Shown here: piece by piece, positions 54,301 through 64,000 of the stretch
How positions within the stretch are numbered: position 1 is the first letter of the stretch
Layout of the letters: every line of letters starts with the position of its first letter
NCBI RefSeq assembly: GCF_905404315.1
Contig: NC_066278.1
Location: forward strand, 4,790,001 to 4,854,000
DNA length: 64,000 nt
Direction: 5' to 3'
Source of the DNA: Leptidea sinapis
Taxonomy: Eukaryota > Arthropoda > Insecta > Lepidoptera > Pieridae
The notes under the pieces: model-generated
What the model saw: the letters and a program-made list of their open reading frames with translations, nothing else
The model's database searches: none
What the model was told of the DNA's origin: nothing
Position numbers and translations under genes: made by a program

Positions 54301-54580
54301 GACTACAGAAGTTTGACTAATTTACATATCGAAAAAAAAAATTTTGTTTATTGTGTTAATATTATCGCTATATATATTATAGCTATATAATTTCTTTAAC
54401 TGTTCTTATGTCGTTACATAAGGTTGTAATAAAAAAGTTCTAATGTAATTAATTACAAATAAAATTTCGGACTCCATATATAAGAAATATATTTTATGAA
54501 ATAAAAATGACATAATCTAAGTCGACCTTAGGCGTAGCATACCTACCGTAGCATAGTGATACGACCCAATCAACTGATGA
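54301..54580. other. AT-rich spacer
   Basis: Nothing recognised. Confidence 0.4.
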
Positions 54581-54755
54581 TTTTTTTTTTATTGAAATCA
54601 GGGACGAGACGAGCAGGATGTTCAGCTGATGTTAATTGATACGTCCTGCCCATTACAATGCAGTGCCGCTCAGGATTATTAAAAAACCCAAAAATTCTGA
54701 GAGACCCAACAACTGCGCTCGCCACTTTGAGACATAAAATCTCAAGTCTCATTTG
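54581..54755 (-). mobile_element. Family A, copy 9, 5' truncated
   Basis: T-run at 54581, GGGACGAGACGAGCAGGATG, GCCGCTCAGGATTATT and then the end at GTCTCATTTGA. The ACCAGTGGGAGG half is absent, as expected of 5' truncation. Confidence 0.75.
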
Positions 54756-55200
54756 ATATTCGCACTGCACTCGTCACATCTTTTTAAATTTAATATTGGA
54801 ATGAATTACAGTTATCGACAATTACTGTAACGGCATATCTTACAGCTTGCATAAAGTCATTGATACAATGAATTGGTATCGAACACATTGCAGCTATTCG
54901 ACAAGGTGACAACCGAATACGGAATAACCCTCTAATCCGTTCTATTATGCATATAATTATTATTTCCGATGCAAGGAGAATAACAGTCCTTTTGCATACG
55001 GAAGTGTGAATAAAAAATGTCACCCCCAGGTGTGGGGTCACCCTAGAGCTAGGGGTAATCCGAGATTTGTTAAGAATTATTGAAGATTTTATTATGCATG
55101 CGTTCTCAGGAGGATTTGGATGCCAGAGGCGAGAGTGTAGTACTTCCGATGGGTTCGCTAGTTGAAACGTCACATTACTTATGAGAAGATGAATTGAATT
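54756..55200. other. Spacer with short GC-rich inverted sequence
   Basis: GTCACCCCCAGGTGTGGGGTCAC (about 55,019) is an imperfect inverted repeat. The 127-codon minus-strand frame 54790-55173 shows no known domain or composition bias and is not called. Confidence 0.35.
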
Positions 55201-55842
55201 ATTCGTAGTATGTATTTTTCTCTTTATTCAGAACCGAAATACTGTTCAATAATATTTATATATTCAGATCATCTTAAAAATACTGGGACTGTCATAATAA
55301 AAAGACAAAATTAATAAAGTTATTCAAATAATGACAAATATATTGTTCATTAGTCACAACAGCGTTACTGACCTCGTGGAGCATCGAATAAACTTGAATT
55401 CAAAAATCGAAAACACATTGGTTCGTGGTGGGCGAGGATGCAACCGGGGGCATGGTAGTAAGACCAACGATTCAACCTACTATTGTCTTTATTTCACTTT
55501 TCTTTGCTGTGTGAAAAACATAAGGAGATTTGAAATGCATGAATTCAATCAAAAATCACGTGAAAAAGCCGATAGAAAAGCGATTACAACGATTTTTAAA
55601 TAATAAAAATAATAAATACTTATCTATATATTTTCTGCTCGCAATGATCTTAAAGCTAAAACAGTACAGTAGTGTTACATTTTTTAACAGCTAGTATTTT
55701 GTGAGGAGCTGGTGTCTGAAGTATGGTGACCCTGTATTACAGATCACCTCCAGATATAAGAATCACTGTACTAGTAGCTAGAAGAGCAACAATAGATAAT
55801 AAGAATAGATGACTTTAAATTTGTAAATTACTAGTAATATAA
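55201..55842. other. AT-rich spacer
   Basis: The 90-codon frame 55331-55603 has no known domain. Confidence 0.4.
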
Positions 55843-55859
55843 TGTGTGTGTGTGTGTGT
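55843..55859 (+). repeat. TG dinucleotide microsatellite
   Basis: Eight TG units plus one T. Confidence 0.9.
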
Positions 55860-56039
55860 AAATAAAATATGTTTATTAATATATAATAACTTACCTTTTC
55901 TTACTTAACTTAGCTTGTATTTTTATTTATTTAAGCCAGATTACTAAATTCTTAACACAATAGTAAAATAACTTTTTTCCAATATACCATTTAAAGATTA
56001 TTATAGTGCATTATTATTTAGAACTATAAAATATGCGCA
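55860..56039. other. AT-rich spacer
   Basis: Nothing recognised. Confidence 0.4.
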
Positions 56040-56300
56040 TAAATCACTCAACGGTTAACCCTTCATCGCCGTAGGTGTCAATCTGGCACGTAGTAAATTT
56101 CAAACAATAAAATACTTGAACTCGAGCCGAGCGAACCAAGGCGGGAACAAACGGTATCTCGGCGTGGAACCTCTTGACTTCAATCAAATAATTACTGCCC
56201 CACGGTCGAATAGACCCTTACCACTCAAATATTCAAAATGGCCGAACTGCTCTGAATTAATTCGATCGAGATAAAATCTGGTTGGTCTCAACGTTGTGAC
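56040..56300. other. GC-richer unique block
   Basis: Includes ACTCGAGCCGAGCGAACC, AAAATGGCC at 56235-56243 (YY1/Pho-type core) and AATTAATTCGATCGAG. Unique here; candidate regulatory element only. Confidence 0.3.
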
Positions 56301-58431
56301 GATTTGCAAATAGTAAGTACTTTCGATTCATATCTCGATTACTTTGTGGAACTACATCGACATGTTCTATTTTGTCATTTCAGTAAGTAGTAGACTGCCT
56401 CGACTTTGTACAGGGTAAGGGAACAGAAATAAATTTAAGCGAAAAGTATAAAATTTTAATACATAAATTGCTTATCACGATTGGCTCTAAGATGGATTAT
56501 TGAAATAAGTTGCCTTTTCTAATACAGAATAGTCTTTCCAAGACATCGATGAATTTCAATTTCAAACATCTAATTTAATTTTTTTTACGAAAAGAAACTA
56601 ACAGTCTAGCATGTCATTTGAGAATTTAAACTGATTAAAATTAAATAAAGTTTTTAATAAAAATAGGAAAGTCAGTACTTTTTATTACTTGAATAAAATA
56701 GTATCTTAGTGTTGCCCCTTAAATATTTTTAGTTTAACTTTTATATTGTAATCGTTTAATATTATTTAATTATATAACAACAACCGTAAATATTACTTAT
56801 TTTTTTAATAGATATTGCAATGTAATTAGAAGCCTTGTTATATTTTCTATTACTTATTAGTAAAACAAAACAATTCCTACTTTAGTACCTACAAATTTTG
56901 TTTTGTTTATTATAAAACAAAAAATGTAACGTAATTAATTTGCTTAAGTTCCTATTACCTCGACGGCAAAAAAATCATTATTTTATTTATTTTTATGCAC
57001 GTTAAATAAACAAACACTGCTAACATCGTTAGCTTCATATTGAATGGCCAACAAAAATTCAAAGTAACAACAGAGATTGATAAAAACTTTACACCCTTAC
57101 ACACCGCATATCCCGAATAACAATAGGATGCAGATTTTGAATCTCCAAAGATAAATAATACATTTTGATTTATAATGGACGTAAAAAAATACTCTTCATC
57201 TATCGATGCATAAATAGACCCTATTATTGGGTATCGGGAAGTGCAAAAATATGGGTGTAACATTTTTTTTTACAACGGCTGAATGCGTGGCTGTGAACGG
57301 GTTAAGCTAGGGAGTTTTTATGACATTCAAAATAGTTCGAAAATATTTTACGGATGCATTCAATAGTGATTTGATTTATTCCAGTGACATGCAGATGTAA
57401 GTGTCCTCGTTAGATTTATTTGACTGCTGTTTTTCCATTGATCACTCGATATGCTTGATCGGTTATGTCGATTGGCAGTTAGTGAACGTTGCTTTTAGAC
57501 AAGGGTTGCCGTCATTTTAAAGATAGAATATTAATTAAAATATAGACCTTAATTTTATTTTTATTACGGTTGAGCAATCATTTCACATTAGTGAAACATT
57601 TCTACTTTACTAAAATTTTTATCAGAATCAACATTATAGGTAGTTGTTTCAACCAGCACTCTTATACTTCACAGAAAAATACAATTTATTTCGTAATTTT
57701 GAAGTATAAGTTGGCTGTAAAGTGTTAAAAATCAGTACTCTTTAGCCATATTCTTTCCAAAAACTACTCGATGTTAAGTATACTATGTTAGTTAAATATC
57801 ACTTATTTTATTTTCAGTATCTGTAATTTTTTTTTAAATTGACTAATTCCAGAGTTGAGCATAGTCTGTGAATGATATGATGGGTATAGTAATTACTTAA
57901 TTTAATATTCCTATGTCACATCAAGACTACTTCAAAGAATTAAATATAGAAAAAAACAGCGATAACATTATAAAAAACCCATTGATCCCGAAGAGATCTA
58001 TTGTGACTGTCGGTTTTTTTATGGTTTAATGCCAGGTAATCCCGTGTTCTCTCACCGAACTAAAGGGTTTTGAGTTGTGACGTATAAAAGGATTATTTCT
58101 AATAGATAATTAATGAGTTAGGTCACTTTGTATATTTTTTTTATCCATATTATAAGGTTTGGCGACTATTTTAAATGAGTGTGTTAAAAGTATTAAGTAT
58201 AAGTCAAAATCAACACTCAAACATAATGTAGATATACAAGTGTTACAAATCAAGCTTCTAAATCAATCAAATCAAAATAAAAGTTTAATAAATCTAAAAG
58301 CGTATTTTTAAAACTATTAAGTACTTTAAAATCAATTCCTGCCTTATCGACTATAGATAAAAATTATATAAATTGACAAAAATCTTAGTTTGCAAATTGA
58401 ATAATGGAATAATCTTATTAAATTAGTGTAT
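56301..58431. other. Long AT-rich spacer
   Basis: No gene or repeat copy in over 2 kb. The 102-codon minus-strand frame 56955-57263 has no known domain. Confidence 0.5.
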
Positions 58432-58566
58432 TGTCATCGGTCCTCGATAAATGTACAAAGTTTGAATGAAATCTGGCCGTTTAAAGTGGGTCAAAATCGC
58501 GTCTAAAGGAGTCAGTTACAAACATACATACAAACATACAAGTGAAGCTAATATAAAGCGTATAAA
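58432..58566 (+). mobile_element. Dispersed repeat T
   Basis: TGAATGAAATCTGGCCGTTT, AAAGTGGGTCAAAATCGCG, GTCAGTTACAAACATACATA and an A-run. I recall a lepidopteran repeat with this order. No coding. Confidence 0.5.
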
Positions 58567-59634
58567 AAAAACCATTCAAGGTATTTTAACACTTCGATTA
58601 TTCAAAACATAAAGGTAACCTAACCTAACCCCAACTAAAATACTTCTAATACTTCAACTAACTGTCGTCTCGACCAGTATTTTCCTTTAATTGTAAAGAA
58701 AATCCTAAACCACTAACTATTTAAAAAAAACATTAAAAAATTATCAAGATCTTGCATATTATAAAATCACTACTAACGCAAGTACCTAAACTTTAGTACT
58801 AAAAGTATTTAAAAATTATAAGTATGGTAGGTAGTAAAGGTTCAAGCAATTTGTAGGTCAATTGTTCATGTATTTGTAAATAATAAGGTCCTAAGTAAAA
58901 ATGTTTAAAAAAAATCAGAATCTCAATTCTAAGAATGGCTACCTAAAATAAAAATGTTCTTAAAACAACTACCTGTTCTAAAATAAGATAACAGTCGAAT
59001 CATAATAAAAATATTCAGATATTTCGTACAGCAAACAATAATTAAGTCGTAAAGCTCAACAGATGGTAATGAAAACAAAAGATACAACTTCCCCGACCTT
59101 CGACAGTCTCTGTAACTTTCATTCTTAAAGTGAACAGAGTTAGTAACCTACTTTTCATTAATAAGGCAACGCTAAAAAAATGCACGAAGAAAGTATCAAA
59201 GATTGAGTTGAGTGAACGCGAAGTTTGTAAAGCGCGGTGATAGTATTTGTGTGGACATGCCTAATATTTTATTCATATTTAAAATCTTCCCGCATCACCT
59301 TCAACTGTCACTGGAAGATTATTAAATACCGAATTTGTAATAATGCATCATCGATTGAGTTCATTGAAAATTGACACGCAATTTTATAAAATAATGCACT
59401 TCTCAGGATTTAATCTGTGAACGCGCGCTGTTCACTCTGAAATCTACGCGCTTACTGAACGAAGAATAACAATTCACTGGTTCGTCATCATCATATTTTG
59501 GCGTGCATTTAATTGCATTGATTTGATACATTATTTATAAACTATAGTAATATTATCTAGATATTTAGTAGAGACATAACTTATGACAAGAAGATGAACA
59601 TGGGCTACGTTTTAATGAATCTAAGAGATTTATG
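58567..59634. other. AT-rich spacer
   Basis: Nothing recognised. A GC-richer stretch at 59,080-59,250 is unique here. Confidence 0.4.
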
Positions 59635-59850
59635 AAGATAACTCAGACTATACTGACATAAAACTTAGGTGAGTGTAATAAAAAGCGAACTTAACTTTTG
59701 CGTTGGGCTGTCTTAACTTAAATTCCGTATGATTTCAGCTGTCAAATGACTAAAAAGAAGTTTATGCTAAGCTTACACTCAGCTAACTTTTCGTAAGTAA
59801 AGTCTGAGCAAAGTCTAAGTACGCACTCTCAGTCTAAGAAGAGCGATATA
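59635..59850. mobile_element. MITE N, copy 2 (uninterrupted)
   Basis: AAACTTAGGTGAGTGTAA at the left pairs with TTACACTCAGCTAACTTTT at the right. It includes GCGTTGGGCTGTCTTAAC and TTTCAGCTGTCAAATGACTA, as in copy 1. It has no L insertion, so it shows the pre-insertion structure of copy 1. Confidence 0.75.
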
Positions 59851-60159
59851 GCAGAAAGCCAGGCAGACCGAATTTAGGGCAGAGTTCTAGTTATTATAAT
59901 GAAAAGACACGTACATTACGGAAACTCTAATAAGCTTAATCTGTCATAAGAATAAAGCAACTCTGTAACGTGAGTCGAGATTATTGTCATCATCATTAAA
60001 TATTGTGATCTAATTCTAATATAAAGAGCCTAACCCATCGAACAGAATCTTTATATTATATCAACGAATGAAAAAAATATCGATATTTAAGACCATGAAG
60101 GATTTATTAAAAAAAATGCTTACAGCAAAGACAATATCTTATCTTGTCTATTCCTTCGT
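59851..60159. other. AT-rich spacer
   Basis: Nothing recognised. Confidence 0.4.
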
Positions 60160-60380
60160 CAATTTTTCCCAGTTCCCGCCAGACGCCGAGACGCTAAAAA
60201 AATAATTAAAACGAGCGTCGGCGAGAGCGAAACCTCGCCGTCTACCGCGTAATTAGTACAATGGTGTTTCCTGACTTTGAACTTCAGATACTATTTCTTT
60301 ATTTTTAAATTCTCATTCTTAACTTCGCCGCACGATCTTCATTCACAAACTTTCGTTGTTTCCCGCCAAATTTTTATACA
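60160..60380. other. Unique block with two E2F-like sites
   Basis: TTCCCGCC at 60173-60180 and TTTCCCGC at 60359-60366 both match the E2F core. Between them GGCGAG and CTCGCC form a short inverted repeat around 60220-60238. No gene is visible; promoter status is inference. Confidence 0.3.
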
Positions 60381-61270
60381 GACAACTACTATCAGTTATG
60401 TAAATATATAATAGCTTTTGTGTACTGGTTTTTAATGTTCATTAGAATATAATACATTATTTATCTATTTATTATATAAATAAAAGTACATTCAAACTAG
60501 ATACTGGTTACAATAAAATATTTAAAAACATTCAAAAAAAAATATAAGTGAATATGAATTTTCATTTTTCAGAAAATTGTCACATCTATACCTATAATAA
60601 AATAAGGAATAAAACTATGTTCTTTACAGTTTTTTTAAGTCTTCCTTGAGCAAGTAATTTATATGAGTATTGTATTATATATATATTCGTGATACGAGTA
60701 CTAAACGCAGTTGACCAGACCTGCCTATGACATCAGAAATTAGGTGCCACCAATTTAACTGATGTCGAAACATACAATTCGCACGTAAGGATCTTTCAAC
60801 GATGGATGAAAGGATGGATTGTTGCCTCGTCGGAAATTTAAATAACAAGTGAGTCAAAAAATTCAAAGTTGCTCCAGGGTCCAATTGTTAATCGATTCAT
60901 TATAATTATAGGTACTTAATTAAGAAATTTTAATACAGATATACTCTAAACTAAAGTAAAAATGAATTACGGTTTACATAAAATTTAATGTGAAAGCTTT
61001 TAAGTTATTGCATTATATGTTGTTATGGATGAAAAGATAATAAAGGATATATATTTTTTATTTCAGGATACTATCATCTTAGCCTTCGAATAGTAAGTCA
61101 TTATGGCAGCCAGTTTTTAGCATCAAAGTTTTATAGTAAGTACCTAATAGAAGAAAATTTCTTAAGAACAACAGCTTGTTTAATCGTCACACATTTTATA
61201 TGTACGAAATCTATTACATAGTAGCTAATCCTTTTTTTTTAGGAAAAGAAAATCAAGCTATTTTTATATT
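60381..61270. other. AT-rich spacer
   Basis: The 69-codon minus-strand frame 60675-60884 has no known domain. Confidence 0.45.
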
Positions 61271-61524
61271 TGTTTTATGAAAATAAGACGAGAGGAGCCG
61301 GACGTTTAGCTGATGGTGATTGATACGCCCTGCCCATTAAAATGCAATGCCGCTCAGGAACCAAATATTCTGAGGGGCACTACAACTGCGCTCGTCACCT
61401 TGAGACATAAGATGTTAAGTGTCTTTTGCCCAGTAATTTCACTTACTGCTTCACGGCAGATATAGGCACCGTTGTGGTACCCATAATCTTGTCGACATCC
61501 TGTGCAAAGGAGCCTCCCATTGGT
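61271..61524 (-). mobile_element. Family A, copy 10, internally deleted
   Basis: From TGTTTTATGAAAATAAGACG (tail) to AGCCTCCCATTGGT. The segment AGCTACGGCGCCCTTCAGAC and following bases are missing, as is TTCTTGAAAAACCC. Confidence 0.8.
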
Positions 61525-61552
61525 AAAGGTAAGGCTCCCACAGCTAGCACTC

Positions 61553-61660
61553 ATAGGGATCACCTGATGGTATATGATGACCTCGGTTTATACTCTTGTA
61601 ACACTAGAGGAATCACAAGACCGTTGCCGACCTTATACAGCGTCGAAAAAAAGTACATAA
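61553..61660 (-). mobile_element. Family C (B-related) LINE 3' fragment
   Basis: CACCTGATGGTATATGATGA, CTCTTGTAACACTAGAGGAA and CCGACCTTATACAGCGTC match the fragment at 22975-23105. Confidence 0.5.
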
Positions 61661-61985
61661 TATGAATTGGACGTAATTCCAGAAAAACGTTCCAAGCCAT
61701 AATCATGTTGAAATATTGAGATAAGAGCACAAAACCGGTCACGTGATTCATATTAACGAACTGACAAAAAATGGCAGCCCTACTGTCACTCTATAAAAGA
61801 CATCATGACTTAGTAGCCCAACCCACATGTACGGAATACACTAATATTTATTAAACTTTAAACTCGAATTCCTTAAAATGTGATGTTTGTGGATGTGTTC
61901 TTGCATCGTTTTTCAGGAACTACGTCCAATTCTAAAACCGAGAGCACAGTGTACCGTCGTGACAGTCAACCGTTCTACCTGTTAA
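61661..61985. other. Spacer
   Basis: Nothing recognised. Confidence 0.35.
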
Positions 61986-62318
61986 CAATATGATCCCAGA
62001 TAATGTAAAAAACAAATGTGTTACGAAATTTAAAAGAATTGTTAGAAACCGTTTGTGTGGGAAAGGTTACTATAACATAAACGATTTTCTTAATGATACC
62101 ACAGACTGGGAATGAAGCGAACACTCGCAGGCTCTTTAATTAAAAATGTTTATTGTACGATATTACATTGTAATCCATATTGTATAAACAAAACCCACTG
62201 AGTTTCTTGCGACCGTTCTTCTCAGGTCTGAGGCAGTCAATTTTGAATGGGTGGTAGTTTTGAATTTGAACAATTGATTTTGAATACGATTTTGAATAAA
62301 AATATTTGAATTTGAATA
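61986..62318 (+). mobile_element. LINE J 3' end, plus-strand copy
   Basis: Encodes the final part of the RT C-terminus (CVTKFKRIVRNRLCGKGYYN then DFLNDTTDWE and a stop), followed by the untranslated region with CTTCTCAGGTCTGAGGCAG and the tail TTTTGAATAAAAATATTTGA. 5' truncated within the last 45 codons. Confidence 0.85.
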
Positions 62319-62356
62319 TTGCGCCATCTACGCTTTTCAAAATTCTAACCTAAAAC

Positions 62357-62550
62357 CTTAGATCATTTAAACGTGTAGATAGTGAGACAGCTGTGAATAC
62401 GTCGAAAGAAATTGAGGTTGATTGTTAACCTCTATTATAAGCAACGTACACACACTAACACATAGTGACGTACACTAAAGTAATAAACATGGCCTGTTTT
62501 CATCGGTTGTCAAGCAGTAATAGGCTCTATCTAGACGTATAAATTAGCTA
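62357..62550. mobile_element. MITE K, copy 5
   Basis: TTAGATCATTTAAACGTGTA at the left and TATCTAGACGTATAAATTAG at the right. Full length with moderate divergence. Confidence 0.75.
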
Positions 62551-63015
62551 TGAGGCCTAATAGGTATTAGTTATAGGTGTTGGGCGAAAGTTTTCGCATT
62601 TTGCGAAATACTATTTAGATAACAAGGGTTTCTGAAATACTAAGCTACGGTAAACTGTATAATTAATTCAATTAATATTCCTTGTTTGTCTGTAGTTTTT
62701 CCTTTATGTGTTTCGTCTAATTAGTGTAAGTGGCACTGCCATGCTAATTGGACAGTAATTAAATAAAAGAAAAATAAATAAATAAATAATCATAACTTAA
62801 TGGCCGGCAACGCATCTCTTGTCCACTGGTGCTGCGAATATCCATGGGCGATGGGCTCACCACGACTCTTGAATGTTAAAAAAAAAATAATTACTGACTG
62901 ACTGGTTCAGTATATATTTTCATCATTTCAGGATGAAATATTGCAGAAACATTGTCAGGGCTACAATTTAAAGATGCCAAGTCGATCGACGTAATGAAAA
63001 CATAATATGCTCATA
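62551..63015. other. Spacer with LINE-type fragment
   Basis: ATGGCCGGCAACGCATCTCT, GTCCACTGGTGCTGCGAA (about 62,800) resembles a B-related 3' end in plus sense, about 60 bp long. The rest is not recognised. Confidence 0.35.
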
Positions 63016-63141
63016 AACCTTCCTTAAAGGCCGGCAACGCTCTTGTGATTCCTCTGGTGTTGCAAGAGAATGTGGGCGGCAGTGATCACTTAACACCAGG
63101 TGACCCGTACGCTCGTTTGTCCTCCTATTCCATAAAAAAAA
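63016..63141 (+). mobile_element. Family B LINE 3' end, copy 7, short
   Basis: AAACCTTCCTTAAAGGCCGG to CTCCTATTCC and the A-run. Only the last 125 bp of the element. Confidence 0.85.
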
Positions 63142-63289
63142 TACTATAAATGCAGTATCTACTAGAATAAGTAAACCTTCCAAGCACAAATCTCTAATCA
63201 TGAAAGTAATTCCCAACAGAAGCCGTAGAAAATTTTAATTTCCCGAAGCCAATTTTTCTTCTTATTGAAAACTTGAAAATTAATTCCAC
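63142..63289. other. Spacer
   Basis: Nothing recognised. Confidence 0.35.
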
Positions 63290-63680
63290 CTAATTTCCTA
63301 CACGCTGTACGGTCTTACACACATGCGTGGCGGGAAGGTTACGAAATAGGGTTGTCGAAACTCGAAACTACCTCCCCGCATCAATCTTATACCCCGACCC
63401 ACCTACGACAATATAATACAATATACGTCTAACTTTCGGACCGGCCCTGTAGCCCTGTCTCCTTCGAGATACAGAGATAAGAGTGAGTTAGACAGAGATG
63501 GAAGGGTGGGGGCGTCCTAAAAGGGTGTATGTGGGGTATTGAAATTGAAGCAGGGTTTAGGCGCGGATGACGCTTGGATGGAGAATGGATGGAAATTTCC
63601 TCAATTTAGCGTTTTCGCCAACAAAGGACGTTGTTTAATTTTTGGTTTTGTCGTTCAGGTGACGATGTGGTAACGTTTTT
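63290..63680. other. GC-richer unique block, candidate regulatory element
   Basis: GGGTGGGGGCGTCC (about 63,505, GC-box/KLF-type), GGACCGGCCCTG and several short palindromic words; unique here. Promoter status is inference. Confidence 0.35.
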
Positions 63681-63782
63681 TGTGTCGATATTAATGCAGA
63701 GCCAATTTTAGAAATAGCGCCAATAGGGTATTTGGCTATGAAAAAAAAAATATAAAATCAAATAAAGAAATACAAAATTACA

Positions 63783-63966
63783 GACGATCCATATAGGCGA
63801 ATGCTTAGTGATTCTGACTACTAAGCTAGAGGACCCGGGATCGAATTCTGGTATACAATCATTTATATGATGAATATGGATGTTTGTTTCCGAGTCATGA
63901 ATGTTTACATGTATTTATGCATGTTTATGTATGTTTATTGTGTTAAATATATCGTTGTCTATACCA
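63783..63966 (+). mobile_element. tRNA-derived SINE S1, copy 5, decayed
   Basis: Head ATAGGCGAATGCTTAGTG (mutated A-box), GGGATCGAATTCTGG (mutated B-box), then ATTTATATGATGAATATGGA and TTTCCGAGTCATGAATG. Its 3' end lies near the window edge and lacks the GGGGCAAGA tail. Confidence 0.75.
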
Positions 63967-64000
63967 ATATATTTTTATTATATTGACCCGAATACCGTAT

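Noticed and set aside
58617..58632. CCTAACCTAACC as interstitial telomere repeat (insect TTAGG)
   Set aside because: Only about two and a half units in AT-rich DNA; expected by chance or from a retroelement tail.
1..64000. CRISPR array, phage, bacterial operon or riboswitch
   Set aside because: No regular spaced repeats, Shine-Dalgarno-linked frames or bacterial gene density; the repeat content is eukaryotic.

Overview
The window looks like 64 kb of AT-rich, intergenic or intronic DNA from an insect, most probably a moth or butterfly (Lepidoptera). This rests on the repeat content: several short retroelements, LINE 3' ends, tRNA-headed SINEs and TA-flanked MITEs here match my memory of lepidopteran repeats. 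No database search was possible. I found no intact protein-coding gene. The open reading frames are short, and the recognisable ones are decayed transposon proteins: reverse transcriptase ends of several LINE families and one mariner transposase.

Layout. 1-9 kb: AT-rich DNA with a nested set of MITEs (L, M and N families) and a LINE composite inserted inside an older repeat (W). 9-16 kb: mostly unique sequence, a 665-bp element bounded by perfect 15-bp inverted ends, two nearly adjacent long palindromes, and a GC-rich G-tract patch at 14.8 kb. 16-28 kb: a candidate regulatory block with a perfect RFX X-box, then dense SINE and LINE fragments, one LINE insertion with a readable target-site duplication, and a mariner split by a LINE. 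28-40 kb: AT-rich spacer with tRNA-derived SINEs, a fold-back element, a diverged tandem duplication and three GC-richer blocks. 40-52 kb: GC-rich patch, more copies of families A, B, D and K, and several unique blocks rich in binding-site-like motifs. 52-64 kb: long repeat-poor spacer, a second (uninterrupted) copy of MITE N, a block with paired E2F-like sites, and a final cluster of repeats.

By rough eye estimate about a quarter of the window is recognisable transposon-derived DNA. The rest is unique or too decayed to name. The unique part is uneven: short GC-richer islands with palindromes and transcription-factor-like motifs stand out of AT-rich spacer at about 2.8, 10.7, 14.8, 16.0, 31.7, 36.1, 37.7, 40.7, 44.5, 46.4, 47.3, 49.0, 49.7, 54.2, 56.2, 60.2 and 63.4 kb. 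The simplest reading is a gene desert or large intron with scattered cis-regulatory elements or non-coding RNA promoters. That is inference and needs conservation or chromatin data. I saw nothing that can be claimed as a new biological system. The strongest sequence-level observations are the datable insertion events, the twin palindromes, and the motif-bearing islands.
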